Shown here piece after piece: positions 8,714 to 17,551 of a DNA stretch of 21,804 nucleotides (positions are counted from its first letter, which is position 1; each line of letters starts with the position of its first letter). The stretch lies in assembly GCA_031835245.1 (NCBI GenBank), contig JAVKOQ010000643.1, positions 1 through 21,804 on the forward strand, in the 5' to 3' direction. Made by a program: the position numbers and the translations under genes. The notes beneath the pieces are model-generated. The model worked only from the letters and a program-made list of their open reading frames with translations, was not told the DNA's origin and did no database searches. Origin of the DNA: Balamuthia mandrillaris (Eukaryota; Discosea; Longamoebia; Balamuthiidae).

Positions 8714-9355
8714 AACCTTTAATTTTTTGTTTCAAATTGCTGGAGGCATATTTTTTGGACACACATCCCCTCGTCGCAAGAAGCTTTTGGTTTCTTTGTT
8801 TCTTTTTTGCATGGCAGTTGCTTTCATCCCCTTGGTTGTTTCGAATACTAACACGTCATCAAAAGCACTCTGTCACTCGGGCGTTTAATCCGAACACTGG
8901 ATAGCAGGAAGGCCGAACGCTAGCTAACCACTACTATTGCCCGGAGGCGGCAAAGAAAAAACCTCGCTCGGAAGTCCATATGGAATAGGCAAAGTTCCCG
9001 TTGTTTGGCGCGTGTGCGGGTAATGCGCAAAAAGGACATAGGCTTGAACACTAACCATATTCTTCCACATATATTACTTTCCCAATCTATAAGTTCATAG
9101 TAACAAGAAGAAACAACCAAAAGAAAGAGACAAAGGAGAAAGAACACCATGCCAAGAAAGAAGAAGCAGGAGAACCACCTAACACTGTTTGTCACCTTTT
9201 TAGTCTTACCAAACAGCGGCCGGTCGCGCCTGAGCTCTGGCTTCTTGCAAGCTGCGAATAGCAGGTGGAAAATAATCCTTTTCCATTGTGCAACAGAGGA
9301 AGGAGATGATGGTATGGCATATGAAGCGAAGGCTCGCCGACATTTGTCAACCAAA
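8714..9355. other. Intergenic DNA between tRNA-Pro(TGG) genes
   Basis: No gene is supported. A 144-codon minus-strand frame (8920-9354) has a hydrophobic core (FFLLCLFLLVV) but starts at TTG and has no recognised domain. Its coding strand also crosses a pyrimidine-rich stretch that would produce such residues by composition alone. Confidence 0.4.
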
Positions 9356-9426
9356 GGCGCTGTAGTTAAGTGGTAAAATTCCTGCTTTGGGTGCAGGAGG
9401 CCCCGGTTCGATTCCGGGCAGCGCCC
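9356..9426 (+). tRNA. tRNA-Pro (TGG), second copy
   Basis: Same sequence as the gene at 8643, anticodon TGG. The 5' flank is tcaaccaaa; the trailer aacgtttttt gives an immediate T6 terminator. It faces the minus-strand copy at 9725, so the two tRNA bodies form a 71-base inverted repeat with a 298-base spacer. Confidence 0.97.
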
Positions 9427-9724
9427 AACGTTTTTTCTTTTTTGCCAAATTTTTCTGCGAAGCGCTTCTTTTTGGGCTACACAAATTCAAAAAAACAAAC
9501 AAAAAGCCTGGGTGGATTTTCACCACCATCCACCCGAACTTCTGGAAGAACCGTTGGTGACGCAGCAGCGCAGAGTAAGGCGGGTTGGCTAATGTTGTGC
9601 CGCACCAGGCTGACTGAAGAACTGCGGAGGGCAGCGCTTTGTGAATGCTTTAGAGGGCATCGCCCTACCATTGTGGGTGCTTTCACACAGCGTTGTTCAT
9701 TTTGGTAACAAAAAATATGAAGTT
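9427..9724. other. Spacer between convergent tRNA-Pro(TGG) genes
   Basis: No gene is supported. A small perfect hairpin at 9510-9535 (GGGTGGA, 12-base loop, TCCACCC) is the only structure noticed. Terminator T-runs of the two flanking tRNAs sit at its ends. Confidence 0.4.
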
Positions 9725-9795
9725 GGGCGCTGCCCGGAATCGAACCGGGGCCTCCTGCACCCAAAGCAGGAATTTTACCACTTAACTACAGCGCC
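9725..9795 (-). tRNA. tRNA-Pro (TGG), third copy
   Basis: Reverse complement of the other TGG genes, 71 bases, anticodon TGG. The coding-strand trailer aacttcatatttttt ends in T6. The 5' flank (gctgcaagaa) departs from the ACCAA leader of most other copies and resembles that of the partial copy at position 1. Confidence 0.97.
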
Positions 9796-10249
9796 TTCTT
9801 GCAGCCAATTTTGCGAAGGCTGGTTTCAGCAGCGGAGCCGGCGCCCTGAGCCTCTCTGTGTACATTGCATTGCATTGGAGCATCTCCTTCGTAGTGTTGT
9901 CGCAATGTTGGAGGAAGGGTAGTTTCTTGGGTTAAGTTTTTCTGAATTGTAGATGTACGAAGTTGGCATTCGTTGTAGGTGAGGTTCTTCCCGCCCTTCC
10001 ACGGAAAGTGTAAGAAAACGCGTTTCAATCAGCTTCTCTGTGTACGAGAGGGCCAGGGCTCACCGTAGTGGAGAGTGAAACTTCTCAAACGATGGTTTTT
10101 TGAGCCCAAAAATCAATGACTTGATGCTGGGCATTGTTAGTACCTGAGCATAGAACCAAGAACAGGAGGAGGCACAGGAAGCGACAACACTCACAAACAC
10201 ACTTGTTTTCTTCGTCTCATTAGATGGGTACTCTCAAAGGCTCCTCGCT
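9796..10249. other. Intergenic DNA before the retroelement fossil
   Basis: No gene is supported. A short tandem tgcat-tgcat-tgcat lies near 9863-9880. No LTR, primer-binding site or protein motif could be recognised, although this is where a downstream part of the fossil element could have stood. Confidence 0.35.
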
Positions 10250-11460
10250 CCTTGGATGAAGCGATCAACATCGCCCTGGCAATCGGAGGCGACCTTCGAG
10301 ATCCCGATCAGACGACTCTCTTGACGACTTGACTCCTGTCCCTCCTGCGCAACCTTCTGGCGACTCTCTGTCCGTTCTTCATACCGATGATTCCACCATC
10401 GTCAGTAGGAGTTGTCTGATCGGGATCTCGAAGGTTGCTTTCGATTGCCAGGGCGATGTTGATCGCTTCATCCGTGCTAATGAGGAATACAATCGAGCCA
10501 TCAACGAACTCCAAGCTGATGCTCGTTTTCAGCTCGATGCGAACAAAGATGACTCTTCCTTCGACAAAATCCGTGTGCTTGCTCCAATGTCCTTTTGGAA
10601 GGGCCGACCAAAACTTGTGTAGCAACGCGGGAGTAGACGGCTTGTTCACCATTTGGTCACGGAGGGAACGAAGACGATCACCAATATCTCGAACGGTCTC
10701 ACCAGGTTTGGCCTTGAAACTGCGGTACTCATCCTGAAACTTGGATTCGTACTCAGGACACTTAAAGTGATCCAAAAACTCAGCGCGAATGTCTTCCCTG
10801 GAGCCAAGGTTTGCTTTGCCCAGTGGAACGCATCGGGATTAGTGATTTGAAAGATGAGAGCAAGGTACCAAAGATCTGGCTAATAAAGATGGACGTCGAG
10901 GATCGTTTCTAAGCGCTCAAGGAAGGAGATGGCGGTTTTTTTTTCAGGATTGAACTCAGGCGAGGTAAAGGGGGAATGGTTGCAGACGAAGAAGAAGAAG
11001 AAGGAGAGGGGGACGAAGAAGCGGAAGCAGGTCGGACACGGAACGAGCAAGAAAGCACCATCGAGGTGGACAACGTTGCAGCCGTTTCGGAGACAGGGAG
11101 GATATGTCGCCGGAGTTGAGGCAAAGCGGGAGAGTCGTCGGAAGAGGTCTGTACATCTTAGCCAGGAATACGTAGTTCAGAAGTTCTCTCTACAAGAGCG
11201 AAACGCGCGGTCAAGTCGTCCAATTCTTGCTGAAGGGTGTTGACGCTGACGGAAGGCAGGAGAAAGATCATAAGAATGGCTATGGTCGACATAAGACAGA
11301 AGAAGAAAGAGGTGGTATGTTGGCAGTGTTGAATGCTGCTCAGAATTTCGACAAGCCTTTGGTTAATTGTGGGATTACTTATCTGTGAAGCAATTGAAAA
11401 AGTTTGAAGAACACCGCACCCTGCAAACCTTGTAAACATGGCATTGTAAGCGCACCTCAC
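10250..11460 (-). mobile_element. Fossil LTR retrotransposon fragment (Ty3/Gypsy-like gag)
   Basis: Read on the minus strand, the stretch around 10450-10860 encodes typical retrotransposon Gag residues (for example ITNPDAFHWAKQTL, DHFKCPEYESKFQDEYRSF, FWSALPKGHW). A Ser/Pro-rich region (about 10930-11130) and a possible coiled N-terminal part (about 11170-11260) lie upstream. The fragment is broken in several places. No protease, reverse transcriptase, integrase, LTR or primer-binding site was found, so only a gag-side remnant remains. Its lower edge carries an inverted duplicate of about 63 bases. It lies between two divergently placed tRNA-Pro genes (9795 and 11576), a kind of site favoured by some Ty3-like and Dictyostelium elements. 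Age looks moderate. Family assignment is from motif memory only. Confidence 0.55.
10254..10473. repeat. Inverted duplication of a gag segment
   Basis: The 63 bases at 10254-10316 are the reverse complement of 10411-10473 at about 94% identity (59 of 63). The 94-base spacer is single-copy. The duplicated piece is part of the gag fossil, so the palindrome arose after or during insertion, for example by fold-back repair or by a second, opposite insertion. Confidence 0.85.
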
Positions 11461-11575
11461 AATTGTGAGAAAAGGTCACTGGCAGACTGGGTCTAAAAAT
11501 TGTCAGCAAAATAGGCTTCTGCTTCGGTTCTGCGTATTTCGACAAGACTAGTCGACACACTTCCGCAGCAACCAA

Positions 11576-11646
11576 GGCGCTGTAGTTAAGTGGTAAAATT
11601 CTCGCTTAGGGTGCGAGAGGCCCCGGTTCGATTCCGGGCAGCGCCC
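11576..11646 (+). tRNA. tRNA-Pro (AGG)
   Basis: Identical to the other AGG copies over 71 bases. The 5' flank is gcaaccaa and the trailer aacattctttttgg carries T5. It lies about 115 bases from the upper edge of the gag fossil and 145 bases before the ATG of the F-box gene on the same strand. Confidence 0.97.
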
Positions 11647-11791
11647 AACATTCTTTTTGGTTATTTGGCACGCTTGTTCAGTGCTTTCTTTCTTTTCACT
11701 TTTTTTCAACGAAACTCTTTTTTTTAACAGCTCTGCATGCTTGCGTGTATCAGAGTTCAAAAGAGAAAGAGAAATTTTAACTCAACAACAA

Positions 11792-12883
11792 ATGTACTGC
11801 AGTAAAGAGAAACGAGAGGGAGCTGCTCTGGGGAATGAAGGCCTGGTGGCCTTCACTGAGTTCCTGTTAAGCTTGCACGAAGAAAACAACGTGGAGGACG
11901 CTTATCCTCTCGAGATGGAGGTGTCGCTGGCGCTTCACCCGGTCGTCACCGAGAACATTGTTCGCCTGTTGACACCTTTTTTGTCGGTGAAGGACTTGGT
12001 CATGTTGGCCGGCGTCAATTCCTCATTTCGGCGATGGGCTCTCTCTGCTCCCGTTTGGCGGCCTCATGTTCTCCCTAGGCTGCGTGTGTTTCCGCTCTCT
12101 TTGTCTTTTCTATTACTCTTCCTTTCTTTCTCGTTCTTTCTTTCTTCATTATATATTCGTTCGTTTTTTCATGCTCTTTTTTATTCTCCTTTCAGAGCTG
12201 TTCCCAGATTCCATAGCCTTGTTATGGGGCTATAGCAACACAGAGAAGCGACTACGTTACGAACGGAAGGAAAAGAAAGTAACTTGGGTCGATGTCTACA
12301 GAAAGCTGTATCGATGGCCGCAGGTAGGCATGGTCTTTGAAGTGAAAGACACGTACGAGTTTTGGTCGGTTGCACGAGTGCATGCTCGTCTTGGCGAGAA
12401 CTTGTTTCTGATTCACTATGAAGGTATGTCTCTTGTTCATTCTCTCTGTCGCTTTTTTTTTTGTTCATATCCTCTCATGTTATTGCTTTGTCCTTCTCGC
12501 TTCGTGTTTCGGTGTGGCTGTTCTTTTCCATTCTTTCTTAACTCCTTTATTTCATTGCAAATCCACGAAAGGTTGGTCAGAAGCGTGGACAGTATGGTAC
12601 CACAAGTACCATGACCGAGCGATTATACGAGCATTGACCAAAGAATGTCCAGGTTTATTCGCGTCTTTGTTCTTGTTCTTCTTCTTGTTCTTGTTCTTGT
12701 TCTTCTTCATCCTCTTCTCCTTCTCCTCTCCTCTTCTTCTTCTTGTTCTTGTTCTTCTTCTTGTTCTTCTTGTTCTTCTTCTTCTTCTTCTTCTTCTCCT
12801 TCTCCTCCTTCTTCTCCTTCTCCTCTCCTCTTCTTCTTCTTGCTCTTCTTCCTCTTCTTCTCCTCTCCTCTTCTTTTCGTCGT

Positions 12884-12935
<52 letters not shown>

Positions 12936-13477
12936 CCCCACCCTCTGCTCCTTCTAGTGCTTTCTCTCGCTTCTTTCGTTATTAACATTTGAAACGAATG
13001 ATGAAGGTATTGGTGGTGCTGGTAGTTACAAGAATGAAGAGGATTGGCAAAGTTATCACGCTCAAGTCTTAAACAGACTCGTTACCGACGCTGAAAAAGA
13101 TCCCACCACTGGTTATCTCACCAGTCATTGGATTGCTCCAACAGCAAGAACAGGTTTGTATTTGCAAGTTGAACAGCTCAGGTCAGTGCCTGATAATTGT
13201 TGCAAAAAGGTATTCAACAATCCTATCCGTATCATGAGCAAGAAACCCAGTTCACGTGTGTCATTCAGGTAAGTTGGAATGCAATATAGCTCATAGTCAT
13301 TCATATTGTTCTAACCTCTATCTCACGCTTTCAACAATTTTTTTTTATAAAAAAAGGACGAAGCCAAGTGGCTCAAACAACAGAAAGCGAAACCTTTTCG
13401 TGCTTGCCACACAGTCGTCGTTGAAAATTGTATTCAGTAATTGTATTGTATTGCAATGCTTTGAGAAGGAAAAATAA
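11792..13477 (+). CDS. F-box protein with Tudor-knot/MBT-like domain
   Basis: Exons 11792-12083, 12196-12423, 12572-12652, 13007-13268 and probably 13357-13477 give about 327 residues. Donors are gtgtgt, gtatgt, gtttat and gtaagt. Residues about 48-94 form an F-box (LHPVVTENIVRLL... ending VWRPHVLPR), which in other proteins docks substrates to SCF ubiquitin ligases through Skp1. Residues about 138-200, spanning two introns, read VGMVFEVKD, FWSVARV, FLIHYEGW and AWTVWYHKYHDRAI. This matches the Tudor-knot/MBT pattern of a small barrel that binds methylated lysine or nucleic acid. A C-terminal region of ~90 residues is unrecognised. The last exon is uncertain: phase favours a Lys/Arg-rich tail ending at 13477, but another frame (DEAKWLKQQ... 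ending near 13437) looks more protein-like. Linking the domains suggests chromatin-mark-directed ubiquitination, as inference only. Confidence 0.75.
12668..12933. repeat. TTC/TTG-rich tract plus (CT)n in F-box gene intron
   Basis: The intron 12653-13006 is almost wholly TTCTTG/TTC repeats followed by a pure CT run (about 12890-12932). It is pyrimidine-rich on the sense strand. The acceptor follows about 70 bases later in A-rich sequence. Confidence 0.95.
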
Positions 13478-13493
13478 TAACAAAAATTAAGTT

Positions 13494-13564
13494 GGGCGCT
13501 GCCCGGAATCGAACCGGGGCCTCTCGCACCCTAAGCGAGAATTTTACCACTTAACTACAGCGCC
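13494..13564 (-). tRNA. tRNA-Pro (AGG)
   Basis: A 71-base copy with anticodon AGG, identical to the other AGG genes. The coding-strand trailer aacttaattttt matches those at 8215 and 8643. The 5' flank is gaccaa. It lies 16 bases after the predicted stop of the plus-strand F-box gene, so that mRNA's 3' end probably overlaps it in antisense. Confidence 0.97.
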
Positions 13565-13584
13565 TTGGTCGGTCCACAACACGC

Positions 13585-13590
13585 TTTATT
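13585..13590 (-). terminator. Possible poly(A) signal downstream of the orphan exon
   Basis: AATAAA on the minus strand, 20 bases before the tRNA gene. It could end a transcript carrying the short open stretch 13876-13773 or serve as a second site for the PL3-GT8 gene. Confidence 0.4.
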
Positions 13591-13772
13591 CACTAAACAC
13601 AGAACACACGCTCCACATGGGAGCCCTGAGAAGACACGGGATGGGATCAATGGCCGCGCTGCTCATGGGTGGGCGGGTGGGCGGGTGGGCGATCTCTCCC
13701 ACGAAGACATCCACAATCACTCCGAACAAAAGCAAACGGAGACACGAAACTAACTCCTTCGCTGTCTCTTCC

Positions 13773-13876
13773 CTAAAAACCCCTGATACGGCGACGGGAC
13801 TCGTCGAGCAAGAATTGAGCGGCCCCTTCTTTGTCTTCCTGCGTGACGTAGTCGAAGAAGGATGTCGAGGGAGATT
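13773..13876 (-). other. Orphan last-exon-like stretch
   Basis: After a good acceptor (tttgcag) the minus strand reads protein-like codons: SPSTSFFDYVTQEDKEG, then AAQFLLDESRRRIRGF and a stop. AATAAA lies about 180 bases further on. No donor in the neighbouring PL3-GT8 gene joins it in this frame. It may be an alternative terminal exon, a gene remnant or chance. Confidence 0.25.
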
Positions 13877-13912
13877 CTGCAAAAGTTGTTGCTATTTACT
13901 TTCACAAAACTG

Positions 13913-13918
13913 TTTATT
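13913..13918 (-). terminator. Poly(A) signal of the PL3-GT8 gene
   Basis: AATAAA on the minus strand, 23 bases after the stop codon at 13941-13943, a normal though short distance. Confidence 0.55.
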
Positions 13919-13940
13919 CACAAGACATCATCTTTAAGTT

Positions 13941-16244
13941 TCATGACGCGTCATACTGTTTCCATATATTCTGATATGATGCAAACGCTGATTCCATCCA
14001 GGGCTTCTTCGCTCCGTTCCAGTGCAACACCTTTGCTGCCTTCAGTTTCCGTTTGCTAGCAGCGGTTTTATCCCATCCTAAATCGATTACATTCCATTCT
14101 TCTCCAAGACGCACCCACTGCTGATGAAACACCACCCAAATCAATGGCTGAGTGGCAAACTTCCACAAGGTCTCCTTTTTGCTCCTTATCTCGATCCACC
14201 ATAAGAACTCCTCCTCCACTCTGCGTTTCCTCCACTTTTGCAAGTCGGCCACAAACACTCCCGTGTTGAACGTTGTTTCCTTTGGGTCGTATCTTCTCTC
14301 TGGGTAACGATACTGGAATGCCCTTTGCACACTTTTTCCGACTTCTCTCTTTAGCGGTCTATCCAATTGGGGAACTGCAGCTAGGGCAATACCCTTCGCC
14401 GTCATGGGTGTTTGCCAAAGCTCTCTAAGGTCTCCTAGCGCCAAAGTGTCGCTATCCAACCATATGATTCTGTCCAAGGAAGGAAATAATAGGTGTAAAA
14501 ACAGACGGGCGTAGTTGCTGTCCTCGTTCAGCTCTTCTCGGTAATGATTGTTCAACTTGTCTTTGATCTCCCTTCTCAAGGTGAACTTCGTCACATCCAC
14601 TGGAGGGCAGCCTTCGCAAAGAACCTTTTGACCCAAGGCTGAAGCGCCACTCTCTTCTCCGTTCTCAGCATCGCTGGCAGAGATAATGACATGCACCATA
14701 ACTGCTTCTGGGTGAGGAGTGTTCCTACCGATGGAACGAAGCAAAGCTAACAGCCCTACCAAGTAGTCCTTGTTCACTGCCACCACCACATGAATGGTGT
14801 CCAACCGCTTCACGTCTATCGCAGCTACGTCGCAAACCTTCGATTTCCATTGTTGCCCTATCTCATGGCCTTCTACCAATGCTTCCTCCACACCGAAGAA
14901 TTCAAAACAAGCCTTGTGGTCTTGTTGATGTCTTACGAACAAGTCTCGAATTGTCACCTTATCTCCGTAGTTCGAGTTTGCAACAGCCATCTTCTTGGTC
15001 GTTCCTTCTTCAATTATCACATCTTCAATCCTTGCGAATCGAGGTCCGCCATTGTCTTTGCAGTTTCCACATGACTTGTAGAGAATTCCGTTCTGTCCTT
15101 TTGCTCTGAACCTTTCCGTCACAACAACTGTGCTGTTTTTGGCGTTGTGTTGGAAGATCTTGTCGGGAGTGCCTCCCCAACCTCCATTTCCGTTGAACGC
15201 CCATCCTCCTTTGATGGTCATGATTCCTCCATCTGCACTGTGAGTGGCTGCATCCTCGCAGATGTCCTCCCAAATGATATTGTCAAGATTACAATTGCCA
15301 CCGTTGCAATGGATGCCATCTGCGCCTCCATGTGCTGCGATGCGAAGGTTCTTCAATGTGGCGTTGTAAAGTGTGATGACTGCTGGTTGGTCTTCTCTGT
15401 CTCCGTCACAGGAGAGGCCAACACGAGCCCCACCGCAATCCACCACCTCGTCTCGAAAGGTCGCTCCAGCAAAGCATCGAGGATTCGGCTTAAGAAGGGG
15501 CACCACTTCGTTATTGTGACAATGTACAGGACGTAGAAGAGGGAGAGAGTAGTGGTCGTGGTCGAGGTCGTGGTTGTAGATGACAAGACTGTCAATGAAC
15601 AAGAGCGAGAGCTCGCCGTGGCTTTGGTCATTTGAGGCTTGAAGAACGATGCTATTGACGCCAGGTCGCAAAATGGCGGTGACAGAGACGGGCTCCCACG
15701 AGGCATTGGTGGCTTCCATTCCGAAGGAAAGGACTGATTCCCAGTTGACCAAAAGGGAGAAAGTGACGGGTTGAGAAAGCCAAAAGAAATACCAAAATTC
15801 CAACGTGTGGACTTGTGCATTAACAGCTGCAGAATGCACTTTCCATTCGAAGCGAGCTTGATGGGGGAGATGAGTACGAACATAGCCACTGGCGGTGTAA
15901 CCCGGAAGGAGGTTGTCGACCGTCACAAAGGTGTCAGGATGGCAACTTCCAGGATAGTTCTCTTGAAGCTCCAAAGCCGAAGGAGGATAAGAACGATGTG
16001 TGTGGGAGGGGGAAGAAGAAGACGGAGAAGACGAGGAAGAAGAAGATGACGACGACGACGAAGAAGAAGAAGAAGATGATGAACGAGGAGGAGAAGAGGC
16101 TTTCAGGGAAGGGGCAGAAGAGGAAGCGGAGGGGGAGGAGAACTCATTCGAAGGCGGAGAAGTGTCGTTCCAAACGTAGACCTCGAAGGATAGGAGAAGA
16201 AAGACCAAGAGGAGGTAAAAGATACGCAAGCGGGCAACCACCAT
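13941..16244 (-). CDS. Membrane-anchored CBM-like / PL3 pectate lyase / GT8 glycosyltransferase fusion
   Basis: One uninterrupted exon of 767 residues. An N-terminal segment (about 6-24, LRIFYLLLVFLLLSFEVYV) looks like a type II signal anchor, followed by a poly-Ser/Pro stem (30-85). Residues about 95-220 resemble a CBM6/35 beta-sandwich (TASGYVRTHL, ILRPGVNSIVLQASND). Residues about 235-460 carry PL3 pectate-lyase motifs: RCFAGATF, GADGIHCNGGNC, WEDICEDAAT, DKIFQHNAK, YKSCGNC and NSNYGD. Residues about 480-760 are a GT8 domain: HVVVAVNKDYLVGLLALLRS, WLDSDT (metal-binding DxD at about 596), FNTGVFVADL and HWNGAKKPW. PL3 cleaves polygalacturonate by beta-elimination; GT8 includes galacturonosyl-, glucosyl- and xylosyltransferases. 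Topology suggests a Golgi lumen enzyme or a shed surface enzyme that builds and trims a uronic-acid wall polymer, perhaps in a cyst. That role is inference. Introns are absent, unlike most neighbours. Confidence 0.88.
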   Translation of the reverse strand: MVVARLRIFYLLLVFLLLSFEVYVWNDTSPPSNEFSSPSASSSAPSLKASSPPRSSSSSSSSSSSSSSSSSSSPSSSSPSHTHRSYPPSALELQENYPGSCHPDTFVTVDNLLPGYTASGYVRTHLPHQARFEWKVHSAAVNAQVHTLEFWYFFWLSQPVTFSLLVNWESVLSFGMEATNASWEPVSVTAILRPGVNSIVLQASNDQSHGELSLLFIDSLVIYNHDLDHDHYSLPLLRPVHCHNNEVVPLLKPNPRCFAGATFRDEVVDCGGARVGLSCDGDREDQPAVITLYNATLKNLRIAAHGGADGIHCNGGNCNLDNIIWEDICEDAATHSADGGIMTIKGGWAFNGNGGWGGTPDKIFQHNAKNSTVVVTERFRAKGQNGILYKSCGNCKDNGGPRFARIEDVIIEEGTTKKMAVANSNYGDKVTIRDLFVRHQQDHKACFEFFGVEEALVEGHEIGQQWKSKVCDVAAIDVKRLDTIHVVVAVNKDYLVGLLALLRSIGRNTPHPEAVMVHVIISASDAENGEESGASALGQKVLCEGCPPVDVTKFTLRREIKDKLNNHYREELNEDSNYARLFLHLLFPSLDRIIWLDSDTLALGDLRELWQTPMTAKGIALAAVPQLDRPLKREVGKSVQRAFQYRYPERRYDPKETTFNTGVFVADLQKWRKRRVEEEFLWWIEIRSKKETLWKFATQPLIWVVFHQQWVRLGEEWNVIDLGWDKTAASKRKLKAAKVLHWNGAKKPWMESAFASYQNIWKQYDAS

Positions 16245-16886
16245 TCCTCATCTGTTCATATGGTAAGAAGAGTTTTTGTTGTTTTGTTCTAAAAAAACAT
16301 CAACAGAAACTAACCGAGAACGAAGAGGTAGTGATATCTTTGCGGGCCAAAAAAAGCAATGTTGGATCCCAGTAATGAAGCGTTACTCGCGGGAGAAGCC
16401 AACGACAAAAGGAAAAGCTAGGCCCCTACTGCAGCTGAACAAGTCTGCATTTGAGCGAGCATTCGCGCTGGCTTCCTTTGATTTTCTTTCATCCATCTAA
16501 TGTGACCGCCTCCTTCAACGAGCAGAGAAACAGCACTTCATGCTGCCAAAACGCATGATAGGTCAGAAGATCCGAGGGAAAGAAAAAACAAAGGAAAAGA
16601 GGAGAGCCGTACCCTTGGGTAGCCGACTCTTGGGTGGAGCGCTCGTTCATCTCACCCAGCAACACAGCAGCATACCATGAGCTCCAGTACCAGGAGAAAA
16701 AACAAAAGTTTCGCTACGTTTTTGCTACTTTCTTTTTTTGTGTTCAACAGCCTGGGAAAGGACAAAGGAGCGCCATGCCTCATCTTTCCGGTTCCACCGT
16801 ATCTGGACATATTCTGACGGAATCCGCCTCCCTCCCGTTTCTCCATGGAGAGGTCTTTTCGTTGAAAAGTAGAAAGAAGAAAAGAA
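16245..16886. other. Divergent promoter region, no gene seen
   Basis: The 642 bases between the minus-strand PL3-GT8 start and the plus-strand dehydrogenase start hold no convincing frame. It presumably carries both promoters. No TATA box, repeat or RNA gene was recognised. Confidence 0.45.
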
Positions 16887-17153
16887 ATGGAGCAAACGCA
16901 GCCGGAGAGGCAGAAGGAGGCACAGTACGGTCGAGTGGAGGCGGCCGAGCTCCGCTCCTTCGTGGAGCGTTGCGCTCTGGCCGCTGGGTGTCCCGCTGCC
17001 CACGCCAAGACCTTTGCCGAGGTCTTGGTCCTGGCTGATCTTCGCGGCGTTCACAGCCATGGCGTCAACCGTTTGCAAAGCTACATCATGGAACTCAAGT
17101 TTGACACTGTTGACAAGAACGTAGAGCCCAAGATCGTCAAGTTTGTGTCTTTA

Positions 17154-17198
<45 letters not shown>

Positions 17199-17520
17199 CA
17201 CTTCTCCATTCTCTTCTTCTTGTTCTTGTTCTTGTTCTTCTTGTTCTTCTTGTTCTTCGTTCTTGTTCTTGTCTTGTTCTTTCTTTTCTTGTTCTTGTTC
17301 TTGTTCTTCTTCTTCTTCTTCTCTTCTTCTTCTTCTTCTTCTTCTTCTTCTTCTTCTTCTTCTTCTTCTTCTCTTCTTCTTCTTCTTCTTCTTCTTCTTC
17401 TCTTCTTCATCTGTTCTTCTTCTTGTTCTTCTTCTTCTCTTCTTCTTTTCTTCTTCTTCTTCTTCTTCTTCTTCTTCTTCTTCTTCTTCTTCTTCTTCTT
17501 CTTCTTCTTCTTCTTCTTCT

Positions 17521-17551
<31 letters not shown>

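Noticed and set aside
8920-9354. Minus-strand 144-codon frame with a hydrophobic core
   Set aside because: Non-ATG start, no domain, pyrimidine-rich composition explains the hydrophobic stretch, and it abuts a tRNA gene.
10329-10850. Plus-strand frames opposite the gag fossil
   Set aside because: They are antisense shadows; the minus strand carries the recognisable Gag-like residues.
12552-12992. Glu/Arg-rich and Leu/Ser-rich frames over the F-box intron
   Set aside because: They translate TTC/CT simple repeats; intron boundaries fit the flanking exons at phase 1.
5644-13564. tRNA-Pro copies as heads of tRNA-derived SINEs
   Set aside because: Each copy ends in a T-run directly after a complete, perfectly paired tRNA. 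No shared body or A-rich tail beyond the ~10-base trailer was found.
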